From NCBI GenBank assembly GCA_964582715.1, contig CAZOSM010000001.1, positions 62,001 through 126,000 of the forward strand: a stretch of 64,000 nucleotides of DNA, read 5' to 3'. The notes beneath the pieces are model-generated. The model was not told the origin of the DNA and did no database searches. It saw only the letters and a list, made by a program, of their open reading frames with translations. Source of the DNA: MFZZ01 sp964582715. Its GTDB lineage: Bacteria; Patescibacteriota; Microgenomatia; UBA1406; GWC2-37-13. Position numbers and translations under genes: made by a program. Shown here piece by piece: positions 36,612 to 46,157 of this stretch (position 1 is its first letter; every line of letters begins with the position of its first letter).

Positions 36612-38600
36612 ATGGATCATGAATCAGTAGCAAGTTTGAAAAGTAAGATTGGGGTTTTACCTCCATCTGAGGTTGGGAGATACCTTTCTCCCGATCAACT
36701 TACCGAAAATAATAAACCACTTATATTAGGAGATATTGGTTCTCATTTTTATGCTGCCGCTTCTTTATATCCAACTACACCAGAAGAAGGACAGTCAACA
36801 AATATCCTTGTCTGGCCAAAAGAACATGATCCTCAACACCCACTTCAACTAGATGATATTAGTAATGAAGATTTATGGAATTTATCTGAATACTCGCTGA
36901 AACTGCTTGAGTTATATCCAGATTCTGCTGTTACTATTGGTATTAGTGCCGACCAAAGAGGGATAACTGGCCAAACACGTAAAGCACTGGGAACAAGTAT
37001 TCCTACGTTTCATTTTCATAATTATGTCAATATCGGAAAGGACATTGTGCAATCTGAAACAAAAAACATATACAGATCTCTGAGAGAGCCTTTCCCGCAC
37101 TATGTGGCCCAGTTGTTTCAGCAATTTTTGCAACATAAAGGGGTTCAGTTTGAAGGATTCTCAATGTTAGACTCTGAGAATAAGAATAAGCTACTGGACC
37201 CTTACGTAAATATTGGAGGAGTTGTACTCACTGAGGAAATATTACCTGTGGAAAATGTAAATATAGCCTATTTAGCAGATACACTTTCACAAACGCACAA
37301 AGCATATACTGTTTTTCACGAATCACTTATGGATACATTCTTCGCAAATTACAATGACGTGAAGTCAAGTGACTGGAAAACACCTTATATACCACGAGAT
37401 CTTCAGGATATCTATAGCCGACTTCAAGATCATAGCTTTATAACTGATGGAAATCTTGTGCAGTTCCTCATGAAAGCTGCAAACCGTATAGTCCAGTCAG
37501 ATAATGACTCAATTTCAGCTGATTTAAAGCTATTTAGGAGCCCCACCTATTCGGTCGGAATAGTAAAAAATGCTCAAGGTAACCTGTGTATTGCTATAAA
37601 CCCTCATTTTTATGCACAACGAGCAGGAGGGCTCCAAACTGTTGGCATAGAAGTTGGAGAAAGACATAGACATGAAGATCAGGAACCATATGATCTTATT
37701 CAAAAACGAACAGAAAGAGCAAAAGATGCTGATCAGAGTATTAGAGAAGCAATACAGAAACATAATACAGAGATAATTACAGTAGATCGAAATGAAATTA
37801 TCCCACTTGAAGATAAGCAGGTTTATATTCTTAATATTACTTCTCCTACTTTTGACTCTGAAACAGAACAGGTTATTAACCAGGAAGTTGACCGCATTGT
37901 AGCAGATAAGAAAGCTCACCTCCCAGAACATACTGCCTTCTATAATGGACCGGCATTCTTTCCTCATCGCATAAGAAAAGATAATTCTGGCCAGTTTTAT
38001 ATAGAAGGCGCTAATTATAAAGAAGAAGGTTATTTTAGACATGTAGCATTACGTGATTCCGAACACATTCATACAGAGTTACAAAGGAAAGGAATTACAG
38101 CTTATGCAGGGTTGGCAGTCTCTGTATTAGTTGAAGTTGAGTTTAAAGATGGGACAAAAAAAGTAATACTTACAAAAAGTGCTCCTACAGAGTATGCTCC
38201 TTCCGGAACTGCTCAAATGCCTGGAGGAAGTTACCAACAAAAAAGTAATAATCTAAGCTTACCCAACCCATCTCTTCTTGCTCAGCAGGAACTTATTGAA
38301 GAGATGCGGTTGTATATAGATACAGAACAAATTCACCCGTTTGCGTACATTACTGGAACGGGGAAGACTAATCCAACGTTAATTTACAAAACTACATTAA
38401 CAGAAGATCAGTATACAGAGTTATCTCAAAGAGACAGAGACACACATGACCAGATGCATATCGATAATGATCTTGCTCATGAATTTGTCCTCTACAGTAG
38501 TGAAGATGAGATTCCAGAAAATAGTACAAACGGAGCTAAGGCTGTATTACAGGTATACAATCACATGCGACAAGAAATAAGTGCCGAAGAGAGGACTTGA
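36612..38600 (+). CDS. Large protein with HIT-like N-terminus and degenerate Nudix-like C-terminus
   Basis: 662 residues, not one I can name. The N-terminal 150 residues show a pattern like HIT/GalT proteins: a strand-turn-strand NILVWPKEHDPQHP, then DISNEDLWNL, and PTFHFHNYVNI near residue 134 with an HxH. The C-terminal 170 residues resemble a Nudix fold: AQMPGGSYQQ, then LLAQQELIEEMRLYI, where the usual REUxEE is QELIEEM, so the metal site may be altered. TATAAT ends 6 bases before the ATG (leaderless). The stop falls inside the antisense tRNA-Leu gene at 38582, a 19-base overlap. The preceding gene is a plain Nudix hydrolase, which hints at nucleotide chemistry. Confidence 0.6.
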   Translation: MDHESVASLKSKIGVLPPSEVGRYLSPDQLTENNKPLILGDIGSHFYAAASLYPTTPEEGQSTNILVWPKEHDPQHPLQLDDISNEDLWNLSEYSLKLLELYPDSAVTIGISADQRGITGQTRKALGTSIPTFHFHNYVNIGKDIVQSETKNIYRSLREPFPHYVAQLFQQFLQHKGVQFEGFSMLDSENKNKLLDPYVNIGGVVLTEEILPVENVNIAYLADTLSQTHKAYTVFHESLMDTFFANYNDVKSSDWKTPYIPRDLQDIYSRLQDHSFITDGNLVQFLMKAANRIVQSDNDSISADLKLFRSPTYSVGIVKNAQGNLCIAINPHFYAQRAGGLQTVGIEVGERHRHEDQEPYDLIQKRTERAKDADQSIREAIQKHNTEIITVDRNEIIPLEDKQVYILNITSPTFDSETEQVINQEVDRIVADKKAHLPEHTAFYNGPAFFPHRIRKDNSGQFYIEGANYKEEGYFRHVALRDSEHIHTELQRKGITAYAGLAVSVLVEVEFKDGTKKVILTKSAPTEYAPSGTAQMPGGSYQQKSNNLSLPNPSLLAQQELIEEMRLYIDTEQIHPFAYITGTGKTNPTLIYKTTLTEDQYTELSQRDRDTHDQMHIDNDLAHEFVLYSSEDEIPENSTNGAKAVLQVYNHMRQEISAEERT

Positions 38601-38663
38601 ACCTCCACGGGTTGCCCCACACGCCCCTCAAGCGTGCGCGTCTGCCAGTTCCGCCACCTCGGC
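38582..38663 (-). tRNA. tRNA-Leu (GAG)
   Basis: Class II tRNA on the minus strand: acceptor GCCGAGG/CTTCGGC (with a G-T pair), D-arm GGCGGAACTGGCAGACGC, anticodon stem CACGC/GCGTG with loop TTGAGGG (anticodon GAG), long variable arm, T-arm GAGGTTCAAGTCCTC. Its 3' end overlaps the last six codons of the convergent gene at 36612. Confidence 0.94.
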
Positions 38664-38701
38664 TAGGTGTTCACTATTATAACAAATCAAATTCTAAACT
38701 A

Positions 38702-40069
38702 CTACTTTCTTTTAATAGTGTATGTATAAGGGTAATACAAAAAGTATCCAGGCAAATCATCTGCAAGAACACGCTGAAAATCTGCATAAATAGTTTTTCT
38801 ATCTTCAATATTAAAGGTATCGCGGCCATCTTCTAGAAGTTTATCAATACGTACATTCTTGTAATTAGTAATATTTGTGGCCTGCTGGGTCGAATGCCAG
38901 AAAAAGTACTGGTCAGGATCTTTTGCCAGTGTCATTTGGGCAAGCAGTAACGTATAGTTTGCTGGCAGATTACCAGTTAATACTTCAACAGTTGTGTTTA
39001 AACCGACGCTCGACAGATTATCCTTAATATTGTCTGCAAGCGATAAATAGTCATAGTATGTACTAATTTTAAATTCAGCAGCACCACTTGCCTCAACATA
39101 ACGTGCTATAATCCGTTCTGATACGTTTGGATTGTACTGATATCTTCTGGTTTCTGGGTTATGTGCCCATGATGTTGGTGGAATTGGACTATACGCTTCT
39201 ACACCCAGTTCTTCATAAATAGTTTTGTCTATAGACTCAGCAATAGCCTGACGCAAATCTTTTTCTGTACCAAGCAAAGGATCATTTAAGTTAAAGAAGA
39301 GCGTCATGACTTTTGAATAATCAACACTCCGTTCAATCTCAGTATTTTCCCACGTTTCAAACTGATTAGCCACATTGAGTCTAGATGTGCTCATCTGGGT
39401 AATTTCTCCCAGTTTATATGCTTCGATTAGTTTGGAGTCTGTGTCATAGAATTTGTATACCAATATGGGCAAATTATCTTGCTGTGGAGTAAGCTGGATC
39501 TCTTTAATAAATCCTGATTTAAATCGAATCTTTTCGACTTTATATAGACCAGCGACACCAACAAGAGGGTATTTGAGAACAGGTTTGGTGAGAAAGTTTG
39601 GAAATGTAGGAAGTGGTTTAGCAAGTTTGAACGTGAGTAAGTATTCATTCTCTGCAATAGTTTCTATATCTTTAAATGAATATTGGATATCTTTTGCGGT
39701 AAAAGGAGTACCATTATTCCAAGTGAGATCTTTCTTAATATGAAAGCGGTACTCACGACCACCATCAAGCTGTTCCCATGAATCTACAAGAAGTGGTATA
39801 AGTTCTCCATTATCATTTACATGAAGAAGTCCGTTTGAAAATTTGGATAGGACTTCATTGGGCAAGGTATCTATTGAGTAAGTGCCGGTAATACCAGTAG
39901 TTATGGTTTTTGAAGTCATGAGCTTAAGAATATAGGGAGAAAACGAGACCAAAGCAATAATACCCAGCAAGCTTACCAAAAAGCTAAGCACAATAGATTG
40001 GGCGTTTTTCTTTACAAATGCAAGAAATAGCCAGTACGCGTACCGTACTCGCTTTTTATTGAATTCCAT
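38702..40069 (-). CDS. Membrane-anchored extracellular solute-binding protein (SBP family 5)
   Basis: Resembles the peptide/oligopeptide-binding proteins of ABC importers (OppA/DppA type). An N-terminal membrane anchor (about residues 18-42) without a lipobox is followed by the SBP_bac_5 start GTYSIDTLPNEVLSKFSNGL, then LVDSWEQLDGGREYRFHIKKDLTWNNG and a two-lobed body. At about 455 residues it is slightly short. TACAAT at 40076-40081 ends 6 bases before the ATG at 40069; a longer frame that starts inside secG is rejected. No ABC permease or ATPase gene lies near it, so it is an orphan whose role (import or signalling) is open. Confidence 0.8.
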   Translation of the reverse strand: MEFNKKRVRYAYWLFLAFVKKNAQSIVLSFLVSLLGIIALVSFSPYILKLMTSKTITTGITGTYSIDTLPNEVLSKFSNGLLHVNDNGELIPLLVDSWEQLDGGREYRFHIKKDLTWNNGTPFTAKDIQYSFKDIETIAENEYLLTFKLAKPLPTFPNFLTKPVLKYPLVGVAGLYKVEKIRFKSGFIKEIQLTPQQDNLPILVYKFYDTDSKLIEAYKLGEITQMSTSRLNVANQFETWENTEIERSVDYSKVMTLFFNLNDPLLGTEKDLRQAIAESIDKTIYEELGVEAYSPIPPTSWAHNPETRRYQYNPNVSERIIARYVEASGAAEFKISTYYDYLSLADNIKDNLSSVGLNTTVEVLTGNLPANYTLLLAQMTLAKDPDQYFFWHSTQQATNITNYKNVRIDKLLEDGRDTFNIEDRKTIYADFQRVLADDLPGYFLYYPYTYTIKRK

Positions 40070-40073
40070 GAAT

Positions 40074-40292
40074 TTATTGTATAAAAAAATTCGCGATGGA
40101 AAGGAGGAAGAAAAGAACAATCAAGATATAAGTTAATCGCATCGTTACTTTTTCAACTCCCCTACGGGTTTGATACATCTCTCCTCCGCCACCCCAAGCG
40201 CTTCCTAATCCGGCACCTTTACCTTGTAATAGAATGAGTGCCACAATTGCTACTGAGAGGATTATATTAACAATAAGTAGTGCTTCTTTCAT
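40074..40292 (-). CDS. secG: Protein translocase subunit SecG
   Basis: Small partner of SecYE in the general secretion channel. It has two membrane spans (about residues 5-24 and 52-71) joined by the typical glycine-rich cytoplasmic loop LLQGKGAGLGSAWGGG, then TRRGVEK. The length (72) is normal. The ATG at 40292 is chosen over a TTG four codons upstream; TATAAT lies 11 bases before it. The solute-binding protein gene follows after four bases but has its own -10 box inside the secG end. Confidence 0.92.
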   Translation of the reverse strand: MKEALLIVNIILSVAIVALILLQGKGAGLGSAWGGGGEMYQTRRGVEKVTMRLTYILIVLFFLLSIANFFIQ

Positions 40293-40304
40293 AATTAAAT
40301 TCAA

Positions 40305-41603
40305 TTATAACATCTTTTTATCGCGCAGCAGTACATGATACTTCTTGGCAAAGCGGTGCGATTCATCACGGAGAGACTGTACAAGTCTAAAACCTGGGTG
40401 GTCAGATGGCGGTCTTACCGAAAGCAAATTGCCATCTCCAATAATAAGTCGATCGGGACGTTTTGCTATACCGATGAGTGGAATAGTAGTACCCGTTTCA
40501 TGAAATACCTTCATAACGGTACGAAGTTGCGGTTTACCACCATCAATAACTATAAGGTCTGGTTTTGTCCAATCATTCTTGAGCCTTCTTCGCATGACTT
40601 CTTCAAACATCTCAAAATCCGACTGAGCATCTGGGTTTTTTATTTTAAAGCGCTTGTATTCCTTTTTATCACTAAGTCCATTGGTAAAAACTACCATAGA
40701 AGCTGTAGATTCTTTAAACTGAAAGGTACTCATATCGTAACACTCAATACGTTCCAGCTTTTCTACTGAGATATACGGCTGAAGGAGCTTTTTAAGTGAA
40801 GATACACGCTTTTCTGCCTGATTAAAGTTATCCAGGTATTCTGTATCAAACTTACGTCTAAATACAATTCCTTCAAGTCGTAGAAGCCTGTCACGATACC
40901 AGATTGCTTCTTCAAACTGCTGTTTTTTAGTAAGTTCATCTATTTTAAGATACAACTGCTTTACAACAATATCTACCTTCCCATCGAGAACTTTCATCAC
41001 CTGGCGGATGTTATATCTATATTGCCTTTTTAACTTTCTTTTTTCCGGACCATCTTCCATTTGAGATACGACATTTGGACAAGGATCACATTGTTTAATC
41101 TTGGCATAAAAACAGGGTGTTTTTCCTATCTTTTTTTGGGTACAGAACGGAAAGACTTTTCTGATTTCTCGGAGAAGGTTGGATGCTACTTTTACAGATG
41201 GAAATGGACCATAATAGATTGCATTTTTATCTGATTCGCGCCTGGTAATAAAAAATTTCGGAAACTCATCTTTGGTTGTTACTTTGATATATAAGTAGCT
41301 TTTATCATCCATCCACCGGACATTGTATTTAGGATGATATTTTTGAATAAGCTGTGATTCTAAAATGAGTGCTTTAAACTCTGAGTCAGTGAGGTAATAC
41401 GAAATAGTATCTGCGTTATCTACATATCCAGAAGCTTTTGGATCTACTTTAGCTGCTTCAAAATGTGAAATAAGGCGTGCTTTTAAGTTTACGGATTTAC
41501 CTATATAAAGTGGTTTCCCATTTTTCTCAAAAATATAGACACCGATCATGGTCGGGATATTTTTGAGTTCCTCTCGCTTTGCTGTAATGGATTCCTTTTG
41601 CAT
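40305..41603 (-). CDS. uvrC: Excinuclease ABC subunit UvrC, short form without HhH domain
   Basis: Makes the two incisions in nucleotide excision repair. The GIY-YIG nuclease is at the N-terminus (TMIGVYIFEKNGKPLYIGKS). A UVR motif follows near residue 215 (KIDELTKKQQFEEAIWYRDR). The RNase H-like second nuclease keeps its catalytic residues: Asp in ECYDMSTF, Asp in LIVIDGGKPQ and His in RDESHRFA. It then ends at 432 residues, where usual UvrC proteins (about 600) continue with a tandem helix-hairpin-helix DNA-binding part. TATAAT at 41610-41615 ends 6 bases before the ATG (leaderless). uvrA and uvrB lie just upstream on the same strand. Confidence 0.93.
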   Translation of the reverse strand: MQKESITAKREELKNIPTMIGVYIFEKNGKPLYIGKSVNLKARLISHFEAAKVDPKASGYVDNADTISYYLTDSEFKALILESQLIQKYHPKYNVRWMDDKSYLYIKVTTKDEFPKFFITRRESDKNAIYYGPFPSVKVASNLLREIRKVFPFCTQKKIGKTPCFYAKIKQCDPCPNVVSQMEDGPEKRKLKRQYRYNIRQVMKVLDGKVDIVVKQLYLKIDELTKKQQFEEAIWYRDRLLRLEGIVFRRKFDTEYLDNFNQAEKRVSSLKKLLQPYISVEKLERIECYDMSTFQFKESTASMVVFTNGLSDKKEYKRFKIKNPDAQSDFEMFEEVMRRRLKNDWTKPDLIVIDGGKPQLRTVMKVFHETGTTIPLIGIAKRPDRLIIGDGNLLSVRPPSDHPGFRLVQSLRDESHRFAKKYHVLLRDKKML

Positions 41604-41671
41604 AGGGAAATTATACTTTATAAGTCAATTCTTATTTTAATTTGGGTTCTTGATGAAGTATTTGAGAAGAT

Positions 41672-41923
41672 CTAATGCATTTTCTGTTCTATACGAGTAA
41701 CTCTTCCTTCTAGCTTATTAAATTCTTCTTTTGATGAATGAAGATCATACATGTCGTTTACTATTTCTCGAAAAGCTGCTGTAAGAGTTCTTTCTAATCC
41801 ATCTACATGGTCTTCAAGATTCTCTAATCGTGATTCAACTGAATCAAATCTCTTATCAATGTGATCAAATTCAGGTCTTAATACATCTTTTATTGATTCT
41901 AAATCTTTCTCTGTAAGTGCCAT
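41672..41923 (-). CDS. Small coiled-coil protein
   Basis: 83 residues, almost wholly heptad-like: the segment HIDKRFDSVESRLENLEDHV and then LEGRVTRIEQKM suggest a parallel coiled coil with a short hydrophobic break (LTAAFREIVNDMYD). There is no enzyme motif. TAAAAT at 41930-41935 ends 6 bases before the ATG, supporting a real, leaderless gene. It stands between uvrC and uvrA; a structural link with repair is not shown. Confidence 0.65.
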   Translation of the reverse strand: MALTEKDLESIKDVLRPEFDHIDKRFDSVESRLENLEDHVDGLERTLTAAFREIVNDMYDLHSSKEEFNKLEGRVTRIEQKMH

Positions 41924-41967
41924 GATCTCATTTTAGACTTTATCATTATTCATGTCAATATGAATAA

Positions 41968-44841
41968 TTACATAACTTTTTTAAGGTACTCTCCTGTATG
42001 TGAGGCTGGTTCATTAAGGATTCCTTTTGTTTCTCCCTGGTAGATTATGGTTCCACCTTTGTCTCCTCCCTCTGGCCCAAGATCTATAATGTACTGCGCG
42101 TTTTTTATGATATCAAGGTTATGTTCAATGACTAAAACAGTATTGCCCTGATCCACTAACTCGTTAAGTGCATTGAGCAGTTTCTGAATATCATAAAAAT
42201 GAAGCCCGGTGGTCGGTTCATCGAGGATATAAAAAGTATGTCCGCGTGTTGCTTTGGAAAGCTCATCTGCCAGTTTAATACGCTGCGCTTCTCCACCCGA
42301 AAAGGTTGGTGCGGGTTGACCAAGTTTGATATACCCAAGCCCTACTTTCTGTAGAAACTTAAGTTTTAAGTATATTTTTTGATGATTTTTAAAGTACTCT
42401 GCTGCTTCATCAACTGTCATCTCCAAAACATCATAAATTGTTTTATCTTTGTACTTTACTTCCAGTGTTTCGCGGTTATACCTCTTTCCTTCACAGACAT
42501 CACATTTTACATATACATCTGCTAAAAATTGCATCTCAATTTTAATTACACCAGCTCCCTGACATTTTTCACAACGACCTCCTTTGACATTAAATGAGAA
42601 ACGACCTTTTTTGTAGCCGCGCGCTCTTGCTTCAACCGTGTTTGCAAAAATATCTCGAACATCATCAAACATTTTCACATAGGTCGCCGGGTTGGAACGT
42701 GGAGTTCTTCCAATTGGTGACTGATCAACTAGGTACACGCGATCTATATCATGAAAGCCTTCTATCCGTTTATAATCGCCCACAAACTCATTCCAGGAAT
42801 TACTAGTATGGAGCTTGAGAGCTGGATACAAGGTCTCTGTAATGAGAGTAGATTTACCTGAACCGGAAACACCAGTTACAGCAATCAAGTTATGCAGAGG
42901 AACTCGTATAGTTACATTTTTTAAGTTAAATTGAGAAGCTTCATGCAAAATAACTGTTCCTTTATTTTTCTCTAATTTTCTTTTTTTAGAAGTGATCTGA
43001 CTTTTACCCGAGAGATACTGCCCAGTTAATGACTCGTCACTGTGCTTCATCTCCTCGATGGTTCCAGTAAAAGTAACCTTACCTCCGTGTGCACCTGCCT
43101 GTGGACCGAGTTCTACCACATAATCTGCTGACTCAATGGTTTCCTGATCATGTTCTACCACCACAAGTGTATTACCCAGATTAGTTAAGTTATGAAGTGT
43201 CTCAATCAGAGCCGAAACATCACGAGAGTGAAGTCCAATGGAGGGCTCATCTAGTACATACAGTACACCTGTTAAGCCTGTTCCAATCTGTGAAGCTAAG
43301 CGAATTCGTTGAAGTTCTCCACCAGATAAAGTCTTTGCAGCACGGGATATTGTGAGATACGACAACCCTACATTATCTAAAAAGGTAAGACGGGTTATAA
43401 TTTCCTTCAAAACAGATTTTGCAATCTCCTTTTCATACTGATTAAATATTGAATCGGCCTTTTTATCGAAGTAATCACGCATCTTATCAATTGCCCAATC
43501 GGTGACATCAGATATATTGTGTCCTTCTATAGTAATAGAAAGAACTTCTGGTTTTAGACGTTTTCCATGGCATGCTGCACAAGTCTCTTCGCGCATGTAC
43601 TTCATAACTTCCCACCCATTCCCTTCACTTTCAAAATATCTCTTCTCAATATCATGGGCTAACCCATTAAATGTTTCATGGATATAGGTTGTACGGCCAA
43701 AACGATTGGTTCCTTCAACCTGATATGTTCTTCCTGTACCAAATAATAATTTCTTTTTAGCTTCTTCTGACAATTTAGCAATAGGAATATTGAGATCAAT
43801 ACCTTCTTCATCTGCCATTGTTTTTATTAAGCGTAAATACCAGGTTTCCTGAAAGTAAAACTTAGGATACGGCTGTAACCCACCTTCATTAATACTTAAG
43901 TTCGGATTTAATAACAAGTCTGGATCCACTTTATATACAGTTCCAATCCCTTTACACTCCGGACAAGCTCCAAGAGGAGAATTGAAGGAGAACATACGTG
44001 GCTCGATCTCTGGAAGTGATAAATTACAGTTTGGACAAGAAAATTTTTCAGAAAATAAGTGCTCTTCTTCTCCAAGCTGAATGACTGCAAGTCCGTCAGA
44101 TAAATTGGTGCTTTGCTCTACTGAGTTTGTCAAACGAGAAGACAAGTTAGCCATAAATACCTCATCTTTGAGATCAGTATGCTGAATAGAAAGTGAGTCG
44201 ATATATGCTTCAATGGTGTGTTTGTTTGCTTTTATAAGGTCTATTTCATCATCGAGCTGAAAGTCACGGCCATCTACCCGAGCTTGTCTATACCCTTTGC
44301 TCTGCAAGTTTTCAAACAGATCACGGAACTCACCTTTCCTGCTTCGTACAACAGGAGAAAGAATATGGAGCACATGTGGCTTCATTTTGTCAGAAGCAAC
44401 ATGTTTTCTTATAAGCTCAATCATTTTAGATACGATCTCATCTACTGAGAGTTTCCGAATCTCAATACCACAATTTGGACAATGCGGATGTCCCACACGA
44501 GCAAAAAGAACTCTTAGATAGTCATAAATTTCGGTTATTGTGCCAACTGTCGATCTTGGATTATGTGTTACGGTTTTCTGATCAATGGAGATAGAGGGAG
44601 AAAGCCCTTCTATAAAGTCAACATCTGGTTTATCCATGATGCCCAAAAACTGTCTGGCATATGCAGAAAGAGATTCCACATAACGCCGTTGACCTTCTGC
44701 ATAAATAGTATCAAATGCAAGAGAGGATTTACCAGACCCAGAGACACCAGTAAATACAACAAATTTATTCTTTGGTATCTCGACATCTACATTTTTCAGA
44801 TTGTGTTCTCGGGCTCCTTTAACCCGAATAGTATGTAACAT
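41968..44841 (-). CDS. uvrA: Excinuclease ABC subunit UvrA
   Basis: Dimeric damage-recognition ATPase of nucleotide excision repair. It has two ABC modules: Walker A GVSGSGKSSLAFDTIYAEGQ near residue 31 and GVSGSGKSTLITETLYP near residue 655, with signatures LSGGELQRIRLASQ and FSGGEAQRIKLA. Zinc modules show CPNCNLSLPEIEPRMFSFN and CEKCQGAGVIKIEMQFLADV. The length (957) is normal. It starts MLHTIRVKGAREHNLKN, as usual. Unlike its neighbours it has no good -10 box at 6 bases from the ATG. It is grouped with uvrC (downstream) and uvrB (upstream). Confidence 0.97.
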   Translation of the reverse strand: MLHTIRVKGAREHNLKNVDVEIPKNKFVVFTGVSGSGKSSLAFDTIYAEGQRRYVESLSAYARQFLGIMDKPDVDFIEGLSPSISIDQKTVTHNPRSTVGTITEIYDYLRVLFARVGHPHCPNCGIEIRKLSVDEIVSKMIELIRKHVASDKMKPHVLHILSPVVRSRKGEFRDLFENLQSKGYRQARVDGRDFQLDDEIDLIKANKHTIEAYIDSLSIQHTDLKDEVFMANLSSRLTNSVEQSTNLSDGLAVIQLGEEEHLFSEKFSCPNCNLSLPEIEPRMFSFNSPLGACPECKGIGTVYKVDPDLLLNPNLSINEGGLQPYPKFYFQETWYLRLIKTMADEEGIDLNIPIAKLSEEAKKKLLFGTGRTYQVEGTNRFGRTTYIHETFNGLAHDIEKRYFESEGNGWEVMKYMREETCAACHGKRLKPEVLSITIEGHNISDVTDWAIDKMRDYFDKKADSIFNQYEKEIAKSVLKEIITRLTFLDNVGLSYLTISRAAKTLSGGELQRIRLASQIGTGLTGVLYVLDEPSIGLHSRDVSALIETLHNLTNLGNTLVVVEHDQETIESADYVVELGPQAGAHGGKVTFTGTIEEMKHSDESLTGQYLSGKSQITSKKRKLEKNKGTVILHEASQFNLKNVTIRVPLHNLIAVTGVSGSGKSTLITETLYPALKLHTSNSWNEFVGDYKRIEGFHDIDRVYLVDQSPIGRTPRSNPATYVKMFDDVRDIFANTVEARARGYKKGRFSFNVKGGRCEKCQGAGVIKIEMQFLADVYVKCDVCEGKRYNRETLEVKYKDKTIYDVLEMTVDEAAEYFKNHQKIYLKLKFLQKVGLGYIKLGQPAPTFSGGEAQRIKLADELSKATRGHTFYILDEPTTGLHFYDIQKLLNALNELVDQGNTVLVIEHNLDIIKNAQYIIDLGPEGGDKGGTIIYQGETKGILNEPASHTGEYLKKVM

Positions 44842-44905
44842 ATGTTTGTTATGTAACGTATAAGTGTACCTCTTTTTGAACAGTTATTCAAGTAGTGGAT
44901 TAACT

Positions 44906-46099
44906 TTAAAGAGAATAGACTTCATTAATCTTCTGCATAGTGCTCATCGTATGTGGGTACGTATCCGGATTGACATGAAATCCATCATGGCTTTCTTGGC
45001 CATAATCATGCTGCCACAAACCAAAGCCAAATAAAGGTAATATAGGTTGACCGGAATCTGTATAGTACCTAATATTATCTAAGAGAGTCTTTTGTAATCC
45101 ATGTGCAACCTGGATATCATGAATTGATTTAGGAACAGGAATACGGTAAAAGTTACGATGAACACCTACTTCTGTAAGTAACACTGATGGTACTTGGATA
45201 CCGGAATTAAGTAGCTCCACCATATTATCTATATATAGATCAAGTGACTTCTGTGTCTCTTCACCATATACATGTGCAGAAGTATGATCTACTCCATACG
45301 AATAAAGTTGTACAGGATCTACAGATAATGGATTTTTTAACCCAGAAATAAGCGGAGTATCTGGATCTATCTCTCGTATTGCTGGTGCTACATGGCTATA
45401 CCAGTTTTCAAGATATGGAATCATATCAGGTCGATCAGGTTCATTGGCTACCTCCCATGCAGTGACTGAAAGATCGTCTTGTTTGAGGTGATTAATTATC
45501 AGTTGTGCTTCTTCAATATACCGGTTAATATACATGTCTTTGGTAAATACATCTATCTGCCTTTGGAGTACTTCTTCTGGTGTTTCTGCTCCAACAAGAG
45601 CCGGGTCATTGAGTGGCTTTGCCGGATATAAGCCATTTACAATATCTCTGTATAAGAGGTTATAGTAGTCCTTCAAACAAACAATAACACCCATCTCACC
45701 TTCGGAGTACATTTGAAAATCATGAATGAATCTATGCAGATTTTGAAGTACTCCCATATTAAACTCACCATCTCTTCTTCTAAATGAGTTACTCGTATAC
45801 ACGCGAAGTGTATTGCTCCCAAGCAACCTGGTTCTTCTGACTAAATCTTCTACTTTTTCTCCAAATACGAAATAAGGGGCATATGCAGCATTTATGATTG
45901 GTTTTATAAGTTCTTTATGTGGAGGGTTAAGTGCAATCCGCTCTCGTTGACGTAGTTCAGATAAGGTTTGCACAGGTTGTACACCCTCCTTCCTTTGGGC
46001 TAAAGTCAATGCTCCAAGCCCAGCTGCTGCTCCTGTCATGATACCTAAACCGATTCCTTTTATAAACCTTCGTCGAGACTTGTTTATTTCTGCTGTCAT
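44906..46099 (-). CDS. Tat-exported glycoside hydrolase (clan GH-A, GH5-like)
   Basis: A twin-arginine signal is clear: KSRRRFIKGIGLG followed by a hydrophobic Ala/Gly-rich segment to about residue 30. The mature part is a TIM barrel with AWEVANEPDRPDM (acid/base Glu after Asn, the NEP motif) near residue 215 and VLLTEVGVH (nucleophile Glu) near residue 315, as in GH5 and related families. At 397 residues it is one catalytic domain. It is not in the glycan operons but between uvrA and uvrB. TATAAT lies 10 bases before the ATG. Folding before export, implied by Tat, sets it apart from the other hydrolases here. Confidence 0.8.
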   Translation of the reverse strand: MTAEINKSRRRFIKGIGLGIMTGAAAGLGALTLAQRKEGVQPVQTLSELRQRERIALNPPHKELIKPIINAAYAPYFVFGEKVEDLVRRTRLLGSNTLRVYTSNSFRRRDGEFNMGVLQNLHRFIHDFQMYSEGEMGVIVCLKDYYNLLYRDIVNGLYPAKPLNDPALVGAETPEEVLQRQIDVFTKDMYINRYIEEAQLIINHLKQDDLSVTAWEVANEPDRPDMIPYLENWYSHVAPAIREIDPDTPLISGLKNPLSVDPVQLYSYGVDHTSAHVYGEETQKSLDLYIDNMVELLNSGIQVPSVLLTEVGVHRNFYRIPVPKSIHDIQVAHGLQKTLLDNIRYYTDSGQPILPLFGFGLWQHDYGQESHDGFHVNPDTYPHTMSTMQKINEVYSL

Positions 46100-46157
46100 C
46101 TTTGCCTGTATTATAACAACAAGATGAGTAATAACAAGTGATATAATTATAGGCTGT

